Notes under the pieces: generated by a model
What the model saw: the letters and a program-made list of their open reading frames with translations, nothing else
What the model was told of the DNA's origin: nothing
Database searches by the model: none
Assembly: GCF_001307155.1 (NCBI RefSeq)
Contig: NZ_CP012830.1
Location: forward strand, 3,904,501-3,968,500
Origin: Pseudomonas fluorescens
Lineage (GTDB): Bacteria > Pseudomonadota > Gammaproteobacteria > Pseudomonadales > Pseudomonadaceae
Reading direction: 5' to 3'
DNA: 64,000 nucleotides
Shown: in pieces, positions 55,332 through 64,000 of the stretch
Numbering within the stretch: position 1 is the first letter of the stretch
How the letters are laid out: the number at the start of each line of letters is the position of its first letter
Made by a program: the position numbers and the translations under genes

Positions 55332-55350
55332 AATAATGCAAATGATAGTA
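55332..55350. promoter_or_regulatory. Candidate Fur box upstream of the siderophore operon
   Basis: AATAATGCAAATGATAGTA can be read as three consecutive hexamers near GATAAT (AATAAT, GCAAAT, GATAGT), and agrees with the 19-base Fur consensus at about 12 of 19 places. It is 64-82 bases before the synthetase ATG, within an A+T-rich patch. Iron control would fit a siderophore operon. Confidence 0.65.
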
Positions 55351-55393
55351 ATTCCTACTTGTGGTGTGGGAAAGCTCCTATTCAGAGGCCGGC

Positions 55394-56311
55394 TTAGTCT
55401 TTGCTCAAGACGATGTAGTGCTCACCGACCTTCTGCGCATAGCCCTCCACCACGTGCTGACACAATGCCACGATCTCCTCGACCCATTCCGCGCCGACCC
55501 GCCATGACACCACCACTTGCAGGTTGGGCGGGCGTTGGTCGATGGCCAGCAAGGTCAATTCGCCCCGGGCCAGTTCTTCACTGACCAGCACCGGCGGCAA
55601 GGCACCAATGCCGAAACCGTCACGCAGCAATCGGATAATCGCCGACACCGAATTCACGCAATTGAGCTTTGGCGCGAGTACGCCATTGGCCTGCATCAGG
55701 CTGAGCACGTCCTGATGCGGGTGGGAGTTTTTCGAGTAGGTGATGATCCGTTCACGGGCCAGTTCGGCGACGCTGGTGTAGTTGCGGTTGTAGATCGAAT
55801 GGCTGGCGACGATCCAGCCCATCGGGTGGCTGGCCAGTTCCAGGCTGCGCACGCTTTCCTGGCGCAGCAGGTCGGTTTGCAGAATCAGGTCGAGAAAACC
55901 TTTTTGCAGCTGATCGCAGAGATTCAGCGAGGTATCGGCGACCAACTCGATTTCTACCAACGGATAGTGATCGGTCATCTGTGCCACCAACGGACTGAGC
56001 CAGGTGTGAATGACCGTGTCCATCACGCCGATGCGAACCCGTCCGACCTTGCTTGAGCGGGTTTCCAGCGACTGCTTCAGCGCTTGCATGGTGTCGAGCA
56101 TTTGCTCGGCGTAATCGAGCACCTTCACGCCTTCGGGCGTCAGCTTCACGCCGCGTGAATCGCGCAGGAACAGCTTCACCCCAAGCTCGCTTTCCAGCAC
56201 CGCGATGCGGCTGGAAATCGAGGCCTGGGTGGTGAAGAGCTTGTCGGCCGTCAGGCGAAAGCTTTTCAACCGGGCGACCCAAACGAAGGTCTCGAGAAAT
56301 TTGAGGTTCAT
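55394..56311 (-). CDS. LysR-family transcriptional regulator, 305 aa
   Basis: Helix-turn-helix at KSFRLTADKLFTTQASISSRIAVLESELGVKLF, wing RGVKLTPEGVKVLDY, then an effector domain. Divergent from the MFS-pxpABC genes, so it is the likely regulator of 5-oxoproline use. Effector probably 5-oxoproline or a related acid. Confidence 0.92.
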   Translation of the reverse strand: MNLKFLETFVWVARLKSFRLTADKLFTTQASISSRIAVLESELGVKLFLRDSRGVKLTPEGVKVLDYAEQMLDTMQALKQSLETRSSKVGRVRIGVMDTVIHTWLSPLVAQMTDHYPLVEIELVADTSLNLCDQLQKGFLDLILQTDLLRQESVRSLELASHPMGWIVASHSIYNRNYTSVAELARERIITYSKNSHPHQDVLSLMQANGVLAPKLNCVNSVSAIIRLLRDGFGIGALPPVLVSEELARGELTLLAIDQRPPNLQVVVSWRVGAEWVEEIVALCQHVVEGYAQKVGEHYIVLSKD

Positions 56312-56452
56312 GCGATCAACTTTTTCTTATGCCTTGGCAGGGTTTTTATTAGTTGGACGAGCAGGGCGCCGTCGTCGAAAAATGCGCCGAACCCACGATA
56401 GGCGTCGTCGGTGTTCAGAACAATACCAATAAAATTCAGCTGGAGATTTGCC

Positions 56453-57745
56453 ATGAGTGCGCCCGACACGCTCGATGTCGCCAAACCCAAGATCGAGAGC
56501 CGCCCCGGCCCGTTCGACTGGTACCGCAACATCAATCAGCAGGAACGCCGAACCTTCTGGAGCTGCAAGGTCGGCTATGGCCTGGACGGCATGGACACCC
56601 AAATGCTGAGCTTTGTGGTGCCGACACTGATCGCCATGTGGGGCATCACCACTGGCCAAGCGGGGCTGATCCACACCAGCACGCTGATCGCTTCGGCGAT
56701 TGGCGGTTGGGTCGCCGGGATTCTCTCTGACCGCATCGGTCGCGTGCGCACCTTGCAACTGACGGTGCTGTGGTTCGCCTTCTTCACTTTCCTCTGCGGG
56801 TTTGCGCAAAACTACGAACAACTGTTGATCGCCCGAACCTTGATGGGCTTCGGTTTCGGTGGTGAATGGACTGCCGGCGCAGTACTGATGGGCGAGGTGA
56901 TCCGTGCCAAGGACCGCGGCAAGGCGGTGGGCATGGTGCAATCCGGCTGGGCCCTGGGCTGGGGCCTGACGGCGATTCTGTATGCGCTGCTGTTCTCGAT
57001 CCTGCCGCCGGAGGATGCCTGGCGTGCGCTGTTCATCCTCGGCATTGTGCCGGCAATTTTCGTGATCTTCGTCCGCCGGTTGGTCAAGGACCCAGAAATC
57101 TACCGCCAGGCCAAGGCCCGGCAGGAACCGAGCAACCCGTCGAAGTTCTACGAGATCTTCGCCCCCGGCATGCTCAGCACCACGTTTCGCGCATCCTTGC
57201 TGACCACTGGCGCCCTGGGCGGTTACTACGCGATCACTTCCTGGCTGCCGACCTTCCTGAAAAACGAGCGCGGACTGAGCGTACTCGGCACCGGCGGTTA
57301 TCTGGCGATGGTGATTCTCGGGTCTTACGCCGGCTATGTGATCAGCGCCTACCTGACTGACATTCTGGGTCGCAAGAAGAACTTCATTCTGTTCGCGGTC
57401 GGCTCGTTCACCATTGTGCTGCTCTACACCCAACTGCCGGTCAGCAATGGCGTGATGCTTTGGCTGGGCTTTCCGCTGGGGTTCTTCGCCTCGGGGATTT
57501 TCAGTGGCATGGGCGCGTTTCTCACCGAGCTGTTTCCAACGCGGATTCGCGGTTCGGGCCAGGGCTTTTGCTACAACGTTGGTCGCGCGCTGGCGGCGCT
57601 GTTTCCGCTGCTGATCGGTTTGCTCAGCCAGAAAGTACCGCTGAGCGTCGGGATCGGCGCGTTTGCGGCGGTGTCTTACGGTGTAGTGATCCTGGCGGCG
57701 TTGAGCCTGCCGGAAACCCGTGGCAAGCAACTCGATGCGCAGTAA
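56453..57745 (+). CDS. MFS transporter linked to the pxp genes, 430 aa
   Basis: Twelve membrane segments, with GLDGMDTQMLSFVVP in segment 1, SDRIGRVRTLQL as the 2-3 motif, and the sugar/acid-transporter RTLMGFGFGGEW motif. Related to metabolite:H+ symporters such as those for aromatic acids or sialic acid. The ATG at 56453 (MSAPDTLD) has GGAG upstream. It precedes pxpA by 65 bases, so uptake of 5-oxoproline or a similar compound is likely. Confidence 0.9.
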   Translation: MSAPDTLDVAKPKIESRPGPFDWYRNINQQERRTFWSCKVGYGLDGMDTQMLSFVVPTLIAMWGITTGQAGLIHTSTLIASAIGGWVAGILSDRIGRVRTLQLTVLWFAFFTFLCGFAQNYEQLLIARTLMGFGFGGEWTAGAVLMGEVIRAKDRGKAVGMVQSGWALGWGLTAILYALLFSILPPEDAWRALFILGIVPAIFVIFVRRLVKDPEIYRQAKARQEPSNPSKFYEIFAPGMLSTTFRASLLTTGALGGYYAITSWLPTFLKNERGLSVLGTGGYLAMVILGSYAGYVISAYLTDILGRKKNFILFAVGSFTIVLLYTQLPVSNGVMLWLGFPLGFFASGIFSGMGAFLTELFPTRIRGSGQGFCYNVGRALAALFPLLIGLLSQKVPLSVGIGAFAAVSYGVVILAALSLPETRGKQLDAQ

Positions 57746-57810
57746 CTGATAATCTGGAGACCGCTCGAACGTCCCCGGTTAAAACGATAAAACCCTCAGG
57801 AGTACTCACC

Positions 57811-58563
57811 GTGAGCCGCCTGCTATTGAACTGCGATATCGGCGAAAGCTTTGGTCACTGGACCATGGGGCTGGATGCCGAAGTGATGCCGTACATCGAT
57901 TGCGCCAACATTGCCTGCGGGTTCCATGCCGGCGACCCGAGCATCATGCGCAAGACCGTCAGCCTGGCGCTGAGCCACGGCGTGCAGATTGGTGCGCATC
58001 CGGCCTATCAGGATCTGCTGGGGTTTGGCCGCCGTTCCATGGCCTACACCGCGCAGGAACTTCAGGATCTGCTGCACTACCAGATCGGCGCGCTGGACGG
58101 CATTTGCCGGGCGCAGGGCGCTCGCGTCAGTTACGTCAAACCCCACGGGGCGATGTACAACGACATGATGGCCAACCCGGCGCAACTGCGGGCGGTGATT
58201 CAGGCCGTGGCGGCGTATGACCCCCAATTGCCGTTGATGCTGATGGCGACCCGTGACAACCACGCGGCTCAGCTGATGGGCGACGAGTACGGTGTGACGC
58301 TGTGGTTCGAAGCATTCGCCGACCGTGCCTATGACAGCGCCGGGCATCTGGTTTCACGGCAGCTGCCGGGGTCGGTGCATCACGATCCCGAGACAATCAT
58401 TCAACAGGCGCTGACTATCGCTCGCGGTGACAACCTTGTCGCCAGTGACGGCAGCGCTTTGCATTTGCAGGCCAACACCCTCTGCGTACACGGCGACAAC
58501 GCCAGTTCGGTGGCGGCTGTGCAGCGGATCCGTGAAGCGTTGAATCAGCAGAGCGCGCCATGA
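57811..58563 (+). CDS. pxpA: 5-oxoprolinase subunit PxpA (LamB/YcsF family), 250 aa
   Basis: LLNCDIGESFGHW at the N-terminus, ANIACGFHAGDP, GVQIGAHPAYQD, KPHGAMYNDM and LCVHGDN are the family blocks. GTG at 57811, with AGGAG 9 bases upstream. Forms the ATP-dependent enzyme that opens 5-oxoproline (pyroglutamate) to glutamate with PxpB and PxpC. The stop overlaps pxpB (ATGA). Confidence 0.94.
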   Translation: MSRLLLNCDIGESFGHWTMGLDAEVMPYIDCANIACGFHAGDPSIMRKTVSLALSHGVQIGAHPAYQDLLGFGRRSMAYTAQELQDLLHYQIGALDGICRAQGARVSYVKPHGAMYNDMMANPAQLRAVIQAVAAYDPQLPLMLMATRDNHAAQLMGDEYGVTLWFEAFADRAYDSAGHLVSRQLPGSVHHDPETIIQQALTIARGDNLVASDGSALHLQANTLCVHGDNASSVAAVQRIREALNQQSAP

Positions 58564-59264
58564 AGCCACGGGTTGAAGTGGTGGCCATCGATTGTTTGAT
58601 GGTGCGGTTGTTCGATGAAATCGCCGAAGCCAACATGCCGTGGATGCTCGCCGCCAGCGAGCGACTGCGTGCGGGGTTCGCCGGGCATTTGATCGATCTG
58701 GTGCCGTCTTATACTACCCTGATGGTGCATTACGACCTGCTCGCCTTGAGTCCGGCTCAGGCGCGGGAGCTGATCGCCGAAGCCTTGACCGATCTGACCC
58801 CTAACGCCCGGGCCAGTGGTCAATGCCATGTGTTGCCGGTCTGGTATGACCTCAGTGTCGGGCCTGAGCTGAGCCTGCTTTCGCAGCGTAGCGGGCTGGC
58901 TGTGGAGGAGGTGATTCGTCGCCACAGCGAGCGTGAGTATCAAGTGTTCGCGCTGGGTTTTGCGCCGGGGTTTGCCTTCATGGGACTGGTTGAAGAAGTG
59001 CTGGCCGCGCCCCGTTTGAATACCCCGCGCAAGCGCGTGGCAGCCGGCAGCGTGGGGATTGCCGAGCGGCAGACAGCGGCGTATCCGGTGGTTTCTCCGG
59101 GTGGCTGGAATCTGATCGGTCGCACTCCCGCCAAGTTGTTCGACCGCGAGCGTGAGGGCTACAGCCTGATGCAACCGGGCGACACGGTACGTTTTGCCGC
59201 GGTCGGTCATGCCGAGTTCGTCAATCTGGGCGGCGACGATACACCGCTGGAGGTGCTGGCATGA
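58560..59264 (+). CDS. pxpB: 5-oxoprolinase subunit PxpB, 234 aa
   Basis: The allophanate-hydrolase subunit 1 (KipI-like) fold: LVPSYTTLMVHYD, then FALGFAPGFAFMG, PRLNTPRKRVAAGSVGIAERQTAAYP and GGWNLIGRTP. Overlaps pxpA and pxpC by four bases each. Confidence 0.94.
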   Translation: MKPRVEVVAIDCLMVRLFDEIAEANMPWMLAASERLRAGFAGHLIDLVPSYTTLMVHYDLLALSPAQARELIAEALTDLTPNARASGQCHVLPVWYDLSVGPELSLLSQRSGLAVEEVIRRHSEREYQVFALGFAPGFAFMGLVEEVLAAPRLNTPRKRVAAGSVGIAERQTAAYPVVSPGGWNLIGRTPAKLFDREREGYSLMQPGDTVRFAAVGHAEFVNLGGDDTPLEVLA

Positions 59265-60178
59265 GCCGTTTGACGATCGAAGCCAGCACGCCGCTGTGTT
59301 TGCTGCAGGATGCCGGTCGGTTCGGTGTACGGCATCTGGGCGTGACCCAGGGCGGTGCAGCGGATTGGCTGTCGATGTCCTGGGCCAACTGGCTGCTGGG
59401 TAATTCGCTGGAGGCCGCGGTGATTGAAGTCACCCTCGGCGGTTTGACCCTGGAGGCGCAAGACGATTGCTGTCTGGCGCTGGCGGGGGCGGACCTCGGT
59501 GCGCTGCTCGACGGCCAGCCGCTGGCGCCGTGGCGTAGTTTTCAGTTGAAGAAAGGCCAGCGTTTGCAATTCACCCAGCCGGTGCAAGGTGCCCGCGCCT
59601 ATCTGGCAGCGCCCGGCGGTTTTAATGCGCCCCAGGTGTTGGGCAGTTGTGCGACGGTAGTGCGCGAGGAACTCGGCGGTCTCGACGGTTTTGGCCGGCC
59701 CTTGGCACGCGGCGCCGAGTTGAGTTATTCCGGGCCGGCGCAGGCGCTGCGGGAGGTGCCGCGCGAGCAGCGACCGGACTTCACGCTGAATCAGCCGCTG
59801 GATCTGGTGCTCGGTGCGCAACATGGCGAGTTCAGCGGGCAAAGCCTGTTCGACGCCTTCAACCGTGTCTGGACCCTCGACAGTCGTGCTGATCGCATGG
59901 GCATTCGCTTGCTGGGGACGGCGTTACAGTATCAAGGCAAGCCGATGATCTCCGAAGGCATCCCGCTGGGCGCGGTCCAGGTACCACCGGACGGGCAGCC
60001 GATCGTGCTGCTCAATGATCGGCAGACCATTGGCGGTTATCCACGATTAGGCGCGTTGACGCCATTGGCGTTGGCCCGCCTGGCGCAATGTTTGCCAGGG
60101 CAGCAGATCCGGTTGGCACCGGTGGTGCAGGAAACGGCGCATCGGCAGCAGGTCGAGTATTTGCGCAGGTTTCTTTAA
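59261..60178 (+). CDS. pxpC: 5-oxoprolinase subunit PxpC, 305 aa
   Basis: Allophanate-hydrolase subunit 2 (KipA-like): PLCLLQDAGRFGVRHLGVTQGGA, AYLAAPGGFN, DSRADRMGIRL, SEGIPLGAVQVPPDGQPIVLLNDRQTIGGY-type segments. Last gene of the operon; a REPIN follows. Confidence 0.94.
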   Translation: MSRLTIEASTPLCLLQDAGRFGVRHLGVTQGGAADWLSMSWANWLLGNSLEAAVIEVTLGGLTLEAQDDCCLALAGADLGALLDGQPLAPWRSFQLKKGQRLQFTQPVQGARAYLAAPGGFNAPQVLGSCATVVREELGGLDGFGRPLARGAELSYSGPAQALREVPREQRPDFTLNQPLDLVLGAQHGEFSGQSLFDAFNRVWTLDSRADRMGIRLLGTALQYQGKPMISEGIPLGAVQVPPDGQPIVLLNDRQTIGGYPRLGALTPLALARLAQCLPGQQIRLAPVVQETAHRQQVEYLRRFL

Positions 60179-60192
60179 GCACAGCCGAGCAT

Positions 60193-60339
60193 TGTGGCGA
60201 GGGGGCTTGCCCCCGTTGGGTCGCAAAGCGACCCTAAAACCTGTGGCGTGGTTCTATCGGGTAAACGCATGCAGCCGATTTGCGACTGCTGCGCAGCCGA
60301 ACGGGGCGCTGCGGCGTTCCGACAAGCCCCCTCGCCACA
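60193..60339. repeat. REPIN variant (paired REP palindromes)
   Basis: TGTGGCGAGGGGGCTTGCCC on the left and GACAAGCCCCCTCGCCACA on the right, about 110 bases apart, inverted. Same class as 30577-30720 with G-for-A core changes. Separates pxpC from the convergent vWA gene. Confidence 0.9.
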
Positions 60340-60349
60340 GAGAACGCAG

Positions 60350-61528
60350 TTATTTGGAGAGAAACCGCATCCCTTCTTCCAGCCCGCGCAAGGTCAGCGG
60401 GAACATCTGGTCTTCGATCAGATCGCGCACGATCTTGGTCGAGGAGGTGTAGCCCCAGGTGTCTTTCGGGTACGGATTGATCCAGATGAGCTTCTTGTAC
60501 TTCTCCATGAAGCGCTGCATCCACACGTAACCGGCTTCTTCGTTCCAGTGCTCGACGCTGCCGCCGGCCTGGGTGATTTCGTAAGGCGCCATGGCGGCGT
60601 CGCCGACGAAGATCACTTTGTAGTCGGCGCCGTATTTGTGCAGCAGGTCCATGGTCGCCGTACGTTCCGAGCCACGGCGCATGTTGTTCTTCCACACCGA
60701 TTCATAAATGAAGTTGTGGAAGTAGAAGTACTCCAGGTGTTTGAACTCGGTCTTGCAGGCCGAAAACAGCTCCTCGCAGATCTTCACATGGGCGTCCATC
60801 GAGCCGCCGATGTCGAACAGCAGCAACAACTTGATGTTGTTGCGACGTTCCGGGCGCATCTGAATATTCAGTAGCCCTGCGTCACGGGCGGTGTGATCGA
60901 TGGTGCCGTCGATGTCCAGCTCGTCCGCCGCACCCTGGCGGGCGAATTTGCGCAGCCGCCGCAGGGCCACCTTGATGTTGCGCGTGCCTAACTCGACCTG
61001 GTCGTCGAGGTTCTTGTACTCGCGCTGGTCCCAGACCTTGACCGCTTTGCCCTGGCGCTTGCCGGCATCGCCGACCCGGATGCCTTCCGGGTTGAAACCG
61101 CCGGAGCCGAACGGGCTGGTGCCACCGGTGCCAATCCACTTGTTGCCGCCGGCATGGCGCTCCTTCTGTTCTTCCAGACGCTTCTTGAATTCTTCGATCA
61201 GTTTGTCGAGACCGCCGAGGGACTGGATTTGCGCGCGCTCCTCATCGGTCAGCGAACGTTCGAATTCCTTGCGCAACCAGTCTTCGGGAATCAGTGCCTG
61301 AAGGTGATCGTCGAGTTTTTCCAGGCCATTGAAGTAGGCACTGAACGCCCGGTCGAACTTGTCGAAATGCCGTTCGTCCTTCACCAGAATCGCCCGTGAC
61401 AAGTAATAAAACTCGTCCATGTCGGCGAAGGTCACGCGCTGTTTCAGCGCGTTGATCAGGTCCAGCAGTTCACGTACCGAGACCGGCACCTTGGCTGCAC
61501 GCATTTCATTGAACAGGTTGAGCAGCAT
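60350..61528 (-). CDS. von Willebrand factor A (CoxE-like) protein, 392 aa
   Basis: The N-terminal half is helical; the C-terminal half is a vWA domain with LLLFDIGGSMDAH as the MIDAS start (DxGxS in place of DxSxS) and later IFVGDAAMAPYE. No signal peptide. Located 31 bases after the MoxR ATPase gene; such pairs act as a chaperone-like unit in metal insertion or enzyme activation. The client is not evident. Confidence 0.9.
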   Translation of the reverse strand: MLLNLFNEMRAAKVPVSVRELLDLINALKQRVTFADMDEFYYLSRAILVKDERHFDKFDRAFSAYFNGLEKLDDHLQALIPEDWLRKEFERSLTDEERAQIQSLGGLDKLIEEFKKRLEEQKERHAGGNKWIGTGGTSPFGSGGFNPEGIRVGDAGKRQGKAVKVWDQREYKNLDDQVELGTRNIKVALRRLRKFARQGAADELDIDGTIDHTARDAGLLNIQMRPERRNNIKLLLLFDIGGSMDAHVKICEELFSACKTEFKHLEYFYFHNFIYESVWKNNMRRGSERTATMDLLHKYGADYKVIFVGDAAMAPYEITQAGGSVEHWNEEAGYVWMQRFMEKYKKLIWINPYPKDTWGYTSSTKIVRDLIEDQMFPLTLRGLEEGMRFLSK

Positions 61529-61559
61529 GGCTTTCGCCCTTGATCTTGTAAGAAGAGTA

Positions 61560-62405
61560 TCAGCGGGTGCCGCGACGGCTCATGAACGCCAGACGCTCAA
61601 GCAATTGCACGTCCTGTTCGTTCTTCACCAGGGCGCCGGCCAGCGGCGGGATGGCCTTGGTCGGATCGCGTTCGCGCAGTACCGCTTCGCCAATGTTGTC
61701 GGCCATCAGCAATTTGAGCCAGTCGACCAGTTCGGACGTCGATGGCTTCTTCTTCAAACCCGGGACCTTGCGCACATCGAAGAACACGTCCAGCGCTTCG
61801 CTGACCAGGTCTTTCTTGATGTCCGGGTAGTGCACGTCGACGATTTTTTGCAGGGTGACGCGATCCGGGAAGGCGATGTAGTGGAAGAAGCAACGGCGCA
61901 GGAAGGCGTCCGGCAGCTCTTTCTCGTTGTTGGAGGTAATGATGATGATCGGACGCTGCTTGGCCTTGATGGTCTCGTCGATCTCGTAAACGTAGAACTC
62001 CATCTTGTCGAGTTCTTGCAGCAGGTCGTTCGGGAACTCGATGTCGGCCTTGTCGATTTCGTCGATCAGCAGAATCACCCGCTCTTCGGACTCGAAGGCC
62101 TCCCACAGCTTGCCCTTTTTCAGGTAGTTGCGGATGTCATGGACCTTGTCCACACCCAGTTGCGAGTCCCGCAGGCGGCTGACCGCGTCGTACTCGTACA
62201 GGCCCTGGTGAGCCTTGGTGGTGGACTTGATGTGCCAGGTGATCAGCTTGGCACCGAAGGACTCGGCCAGTTGCTCGGCGAGCATGGTCTTGCCGGTGCC
62301 AGGTTCGCCCTTGACCAGCAAAGGCCGCTCCAGGGTGATGGCGGCGTTGACCGCCAGCTTCAGGTCATCGGTGGCGACATATGCGCGGGTGCCTTCGAAC
62401 TTCAT
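61560..62405 (-). CDS. MoxR-family AAA+ ATPase, 281 aa
   Basis: Walker A GEPGTGKTM, Walker B ILLIDEIDKAD, sensor 1 IITSNNEKELPDAFLRR and the arginine finger region are visible. Size and neighbours match the CoxD/MoxR branch that works with a vWA protein (next gene). Cytoplasmic. Confidence 0.94.
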   Translation of the reverse strand: MKFEGTRAYVATDDLKLAVNAAITLERPLLVKGEPGTGKTMLAEQLAESFGAKLITWHIKSTTKAHQGLYEYDAVSRLRDSQLGVDKVHDIRNYLKKGKLWEAFESEERVILLIDEIDKADIEFPNDLLQELDKMEFYVYEIDETIKAKQRPIIIITSNNEKELPDAFLRRCFFHYIAFPDRVTLQKIVDVHYPDIKKDLVSEALDVFFDVRKVPGLKKKPSTSELVDWLKLLMADNIGEAVLRERDPTKAIPPLAGALVKNEQDVQLLERLAFMSRRGTR

Positions 62406-62661
62406 CGGTAATTCCTCGAACGGTAACGCCGATCTGCGCCAGGCAGGGCGGGCGAAATAAAAGTATGCCCGACTATAACGCGGCGCCCGGTCGACTGTGA
62501 ACGCAGACGGCTTATTCAGTCTCTGAATGGGGCGTCACATGGTGACCCGGTCAGCTTAACGAATGACTGAACATGCCTATCATCCAGCGTCGCGACTGGA
62601 CGCACGAGGGTTGCGAGGCATACCCTTGGAGGCTTCTCCAACGCTGCATAAGGACCCAGCC

Positions 62662-63636
62662 ATGAGCCGCATTTTTGCTGATAACGCGCATTCCATCGGC
62701 AATACGCCATTGGTTCAGATCAACCGTATTGCGCCTCGCGGCGTGACCATTCTGGCGAAGATTGAAGGACGCAATCCGGGCTATTCAGTCAAATGCCGGA
62801 TCGGCGCGAACATGATCTGGGATGCCGAAAGCAGCGGCAAACTCAAGCCGGGCATGACCATTATCGAACCGACCTCGGGCAACACCGGCATCGGCCTGGC
62901 GTTCGTCGCGGCAGCTCGCGGCTACAAGCTGGTGCTGACCATGCCGGCGTCGATGAGCATCGAACGGCGCAAGGTGCTCAAGGCCCTTGGCGCCGAACTG
63001 GTACTGACCGAGCCTGCCAAAGGCATGAAGGGGGCCATCGAAAAGGCTGCCGAGATTCTGGCCAGTGATCCGGCCCGCTACTTCATGCCGCAGCAGTTCG
63101 AGAACCCGGCCAACCCGGCAATCCACGAAAAAACCACCGGTCCGGAAATCTGGAATGACACCGACGGAGCCATTGATGTGCTGGTTGCAGGTGTCGGCAC
63201 CGGCGGGACCATCACCGGTGTTTCGCGCTATATCAAGAACACCCAGGGCAAGCCGATTCTCTCGGTGGCGGTGGAACCGCTGGTCTCGCCGGTGATTACC
63301 CAGGCCATGGCCGGTGAGGAAATCAAGCCAAGCCCGCACAAGATCCAGGGCATAGGCGCGGGTTTTGTACCGAAAAACCTCGATCTGTCGATAGTTGACC
63401 GGGTCGAGCTGGTCAGCGATGAAGAATCCAAGGCCATGGCCCTGCGCCTGATGCAGGAGGAGGGGATTCTCTCCGGGATTTCCTGCGGTGCGGCCATGGC
63501 GGTTGCCGTGCGTCTGGCCGAAACCCCGGAAATGCAGGGCAAGACCATCGTGGTGATCCTGCCGGACTCTGGTGAGCGTTATCTGTCGAGCATGTTGTTC
63601 AGCGATTTGTTTACTGAGCAAGAGTTGCAGCAGTAA
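62662..63636 (+). CDS. cysK: Cysteine synthase A (O-acetylserine sulfhydrylase), 324 aa
   Basis: PLP Lys44 in YSVKCRIGANM, the substrate loop EPTSGNTGIG, and the phosphate loop GVGTGGTITG. The QFENPANP segment and ISCGAAMAVA near the end match CysK rather than CysM. The ATG at 62662 has AAGGA 9 bases upstream and gives the usual length; an earlier in-frame ATG at 62563 is a leader. Makes cysteine from O-acetylserine and sulfide. Confidence 0.95.
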   Translation: MSRIFADNAHSIGNTPLVQINRIAPRGVTILAKIEGRNPGYSVKCRIGANMIWDAESSGKLKPGMTIIEPTSGNTGIGLAFVAAARGYKLVLTMPASMSIERRKVLKALGAELVLTEPAKGMKGAIEKAAEILASDPARYFMPQQFENPANPAIHEKTTGPEIWNDTDGAIDVLVAGVGTGGTITGVSRYIKNTQGKPILSVAVEPLVSPVITQAMAGEEIKPSPHKIQGIGAGFVPKNLDLSIVDRVELVSDEESKAMALRLMQEEGILSGISCGAAMAVAVRLAETPEMQGKTIVVILPDSGERYLSSMLFSDLFTEQELQQ

Positions 63637-63651
63637 CGTCTGTGTTGACGT

Positions 63652-63693
63652 TGTGGCGAGGGAGCTTGCTCGCGCTGGAGTGCGAAGCACTCC
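63652..63693. repeat. Single REP element after cysK
   Basis: TGTGGCGAGGGAGCTTGCTC followed by GCGCTGGAGTGCGAAGCACTCC, the left arm of the REPIN class without its inverted partner in the next 300 bases. Confidence 0.85.
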
Positions 63694-64000
63694 TTAACCC
63701 TGCGGGAGTGTTTCGTCAGACTGATGTCACAAGTAAATAAACCTTGTCACGGTTGCTGCCCTACGTCGGGGTAGCAACCGCAATCATTAATCAGGTTCAC
63801 AATCTTTTGTGAGGTTGTGATGCTATGCATCCTGCGCTGCGATTCGACAGCATGAGTTCCCCCTCTCTACCAGCAATGCTCTTTTTGGAGCGTTGCCACG
63901 TCATTCAGGTAGTCCGGTTAGCCAGATGAGCCAGGTTAAATTGTCACCTTGCAAACCAGTGCGCTCGAAGGTCGTTTTACACAGGGAAAGATAGATAAAC
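63694..64000. other. Right-edge stretch without a clear gene
   Basis: A 12-bp stem CGGTTGCTGCCC / GGGGTAGCAACCG lies at 63750-63780 (one G-T pair), without a T-run. At 63926 an ATG opens a 22-codon frame with no good ribosome site. The last 20 bases (ACAGGGAAAGATAGATAAAC) could be the leader of a gene just outside the window. I see nothing else. Confidence 0.5.

Noticed and set aside
53805..55397. Long plus-strand frame across the siderophore synthetase
   Set aside because: Antisense shadow of the IucA/IucC gene with no recognisable motifs.
30577..63693. REP palindromes as a CRISPR array
   Set aside because: They are dispersed, palindromic, without regular spacing or spacers, and no cas gene is present.

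Overview
The window looks like chromosome of a Pseudomonas of the fluorescens group. The protein families, high G+C codon use, dense LysR/MFS content and repeated short palindromes with a TGTGGCGAGGGAGCTTGCTCCC-like core (REP/REPIN elements of fluorescent pseudomonads) all point there. No rRNA, tRNA, CRISPR array, IS element or phage gene was recognised.

Left part (1-14.6 kb) is accessory. It opens with a histidine-ammonia-lyase-like gene that runs off the left edge and lacks the Ala-Ser-Gly cofactor triad. Next comes a small gene graveyard (a stub of an ABC-transporter ATPase and two related degraded fragments), two lipoproteins, and an MFS exporter divergent from a SufR-like regulator with a C-terminal Cys cluster. 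Then follows the most interesting locus: five tightly coupled minus-strand genes (thermostable-hemolysin-family protein, AMP-dependent ligase, Fe(II)/2-oxoglutarate dioxygenase and two class-III aminotransferases, 7129-12599). It is divergent from a LysR regulator and flanked by AT-rich DNA and a broken gene end. It looks like an undescribed small-molecule biosynthetic operon acting on an amino acid.

Middle-left (14.6-34.4 kb): a DUF1508 protein; a Gtr-like glycan-modification operon (GT2, methyltransferase, GtrA flippase, large membrane protein); LysR plus LtrA; a CHMI-like isomerase; an orphan LysR; a cynR/cynX-type pair with an EamA transporter but no cyanase; a PheC-like periplasmic dehydratase; and housekeeping-type genes (SAM methyltransferase, rnd, ycgL, D-2-hydroxyacid dehydrogenase, nitroreductase, ycgN, a peptidase-like protein without the zinc motif, a SpoU methyltransferase).

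Middle-right (34.5-50 kb): a complete tripartite RND efflux operon, two tandem paralogous lipoproteins, an OmpR-type two-component system, an HNH nuclease, a spermidine-synthase-like protein, a cyclic-nucleotide-binding protein, oligopeptidase B, a YafJ-type amidotransferase and DUF2937.

Right part (50-64 kb): a compact NRPS-independent siderophore locus (one IucA/IucC synthetase, an MFS exporter and a TonB receptor, preceded by a candidate Fur box); a LysR divergent from an MFS-pxpABC operon for 5-oxoproline; a MoxR ATPase with a von Willebrand A protein; and cysK. The last 300 bases hold a REP, a hairpin and no clear gene.
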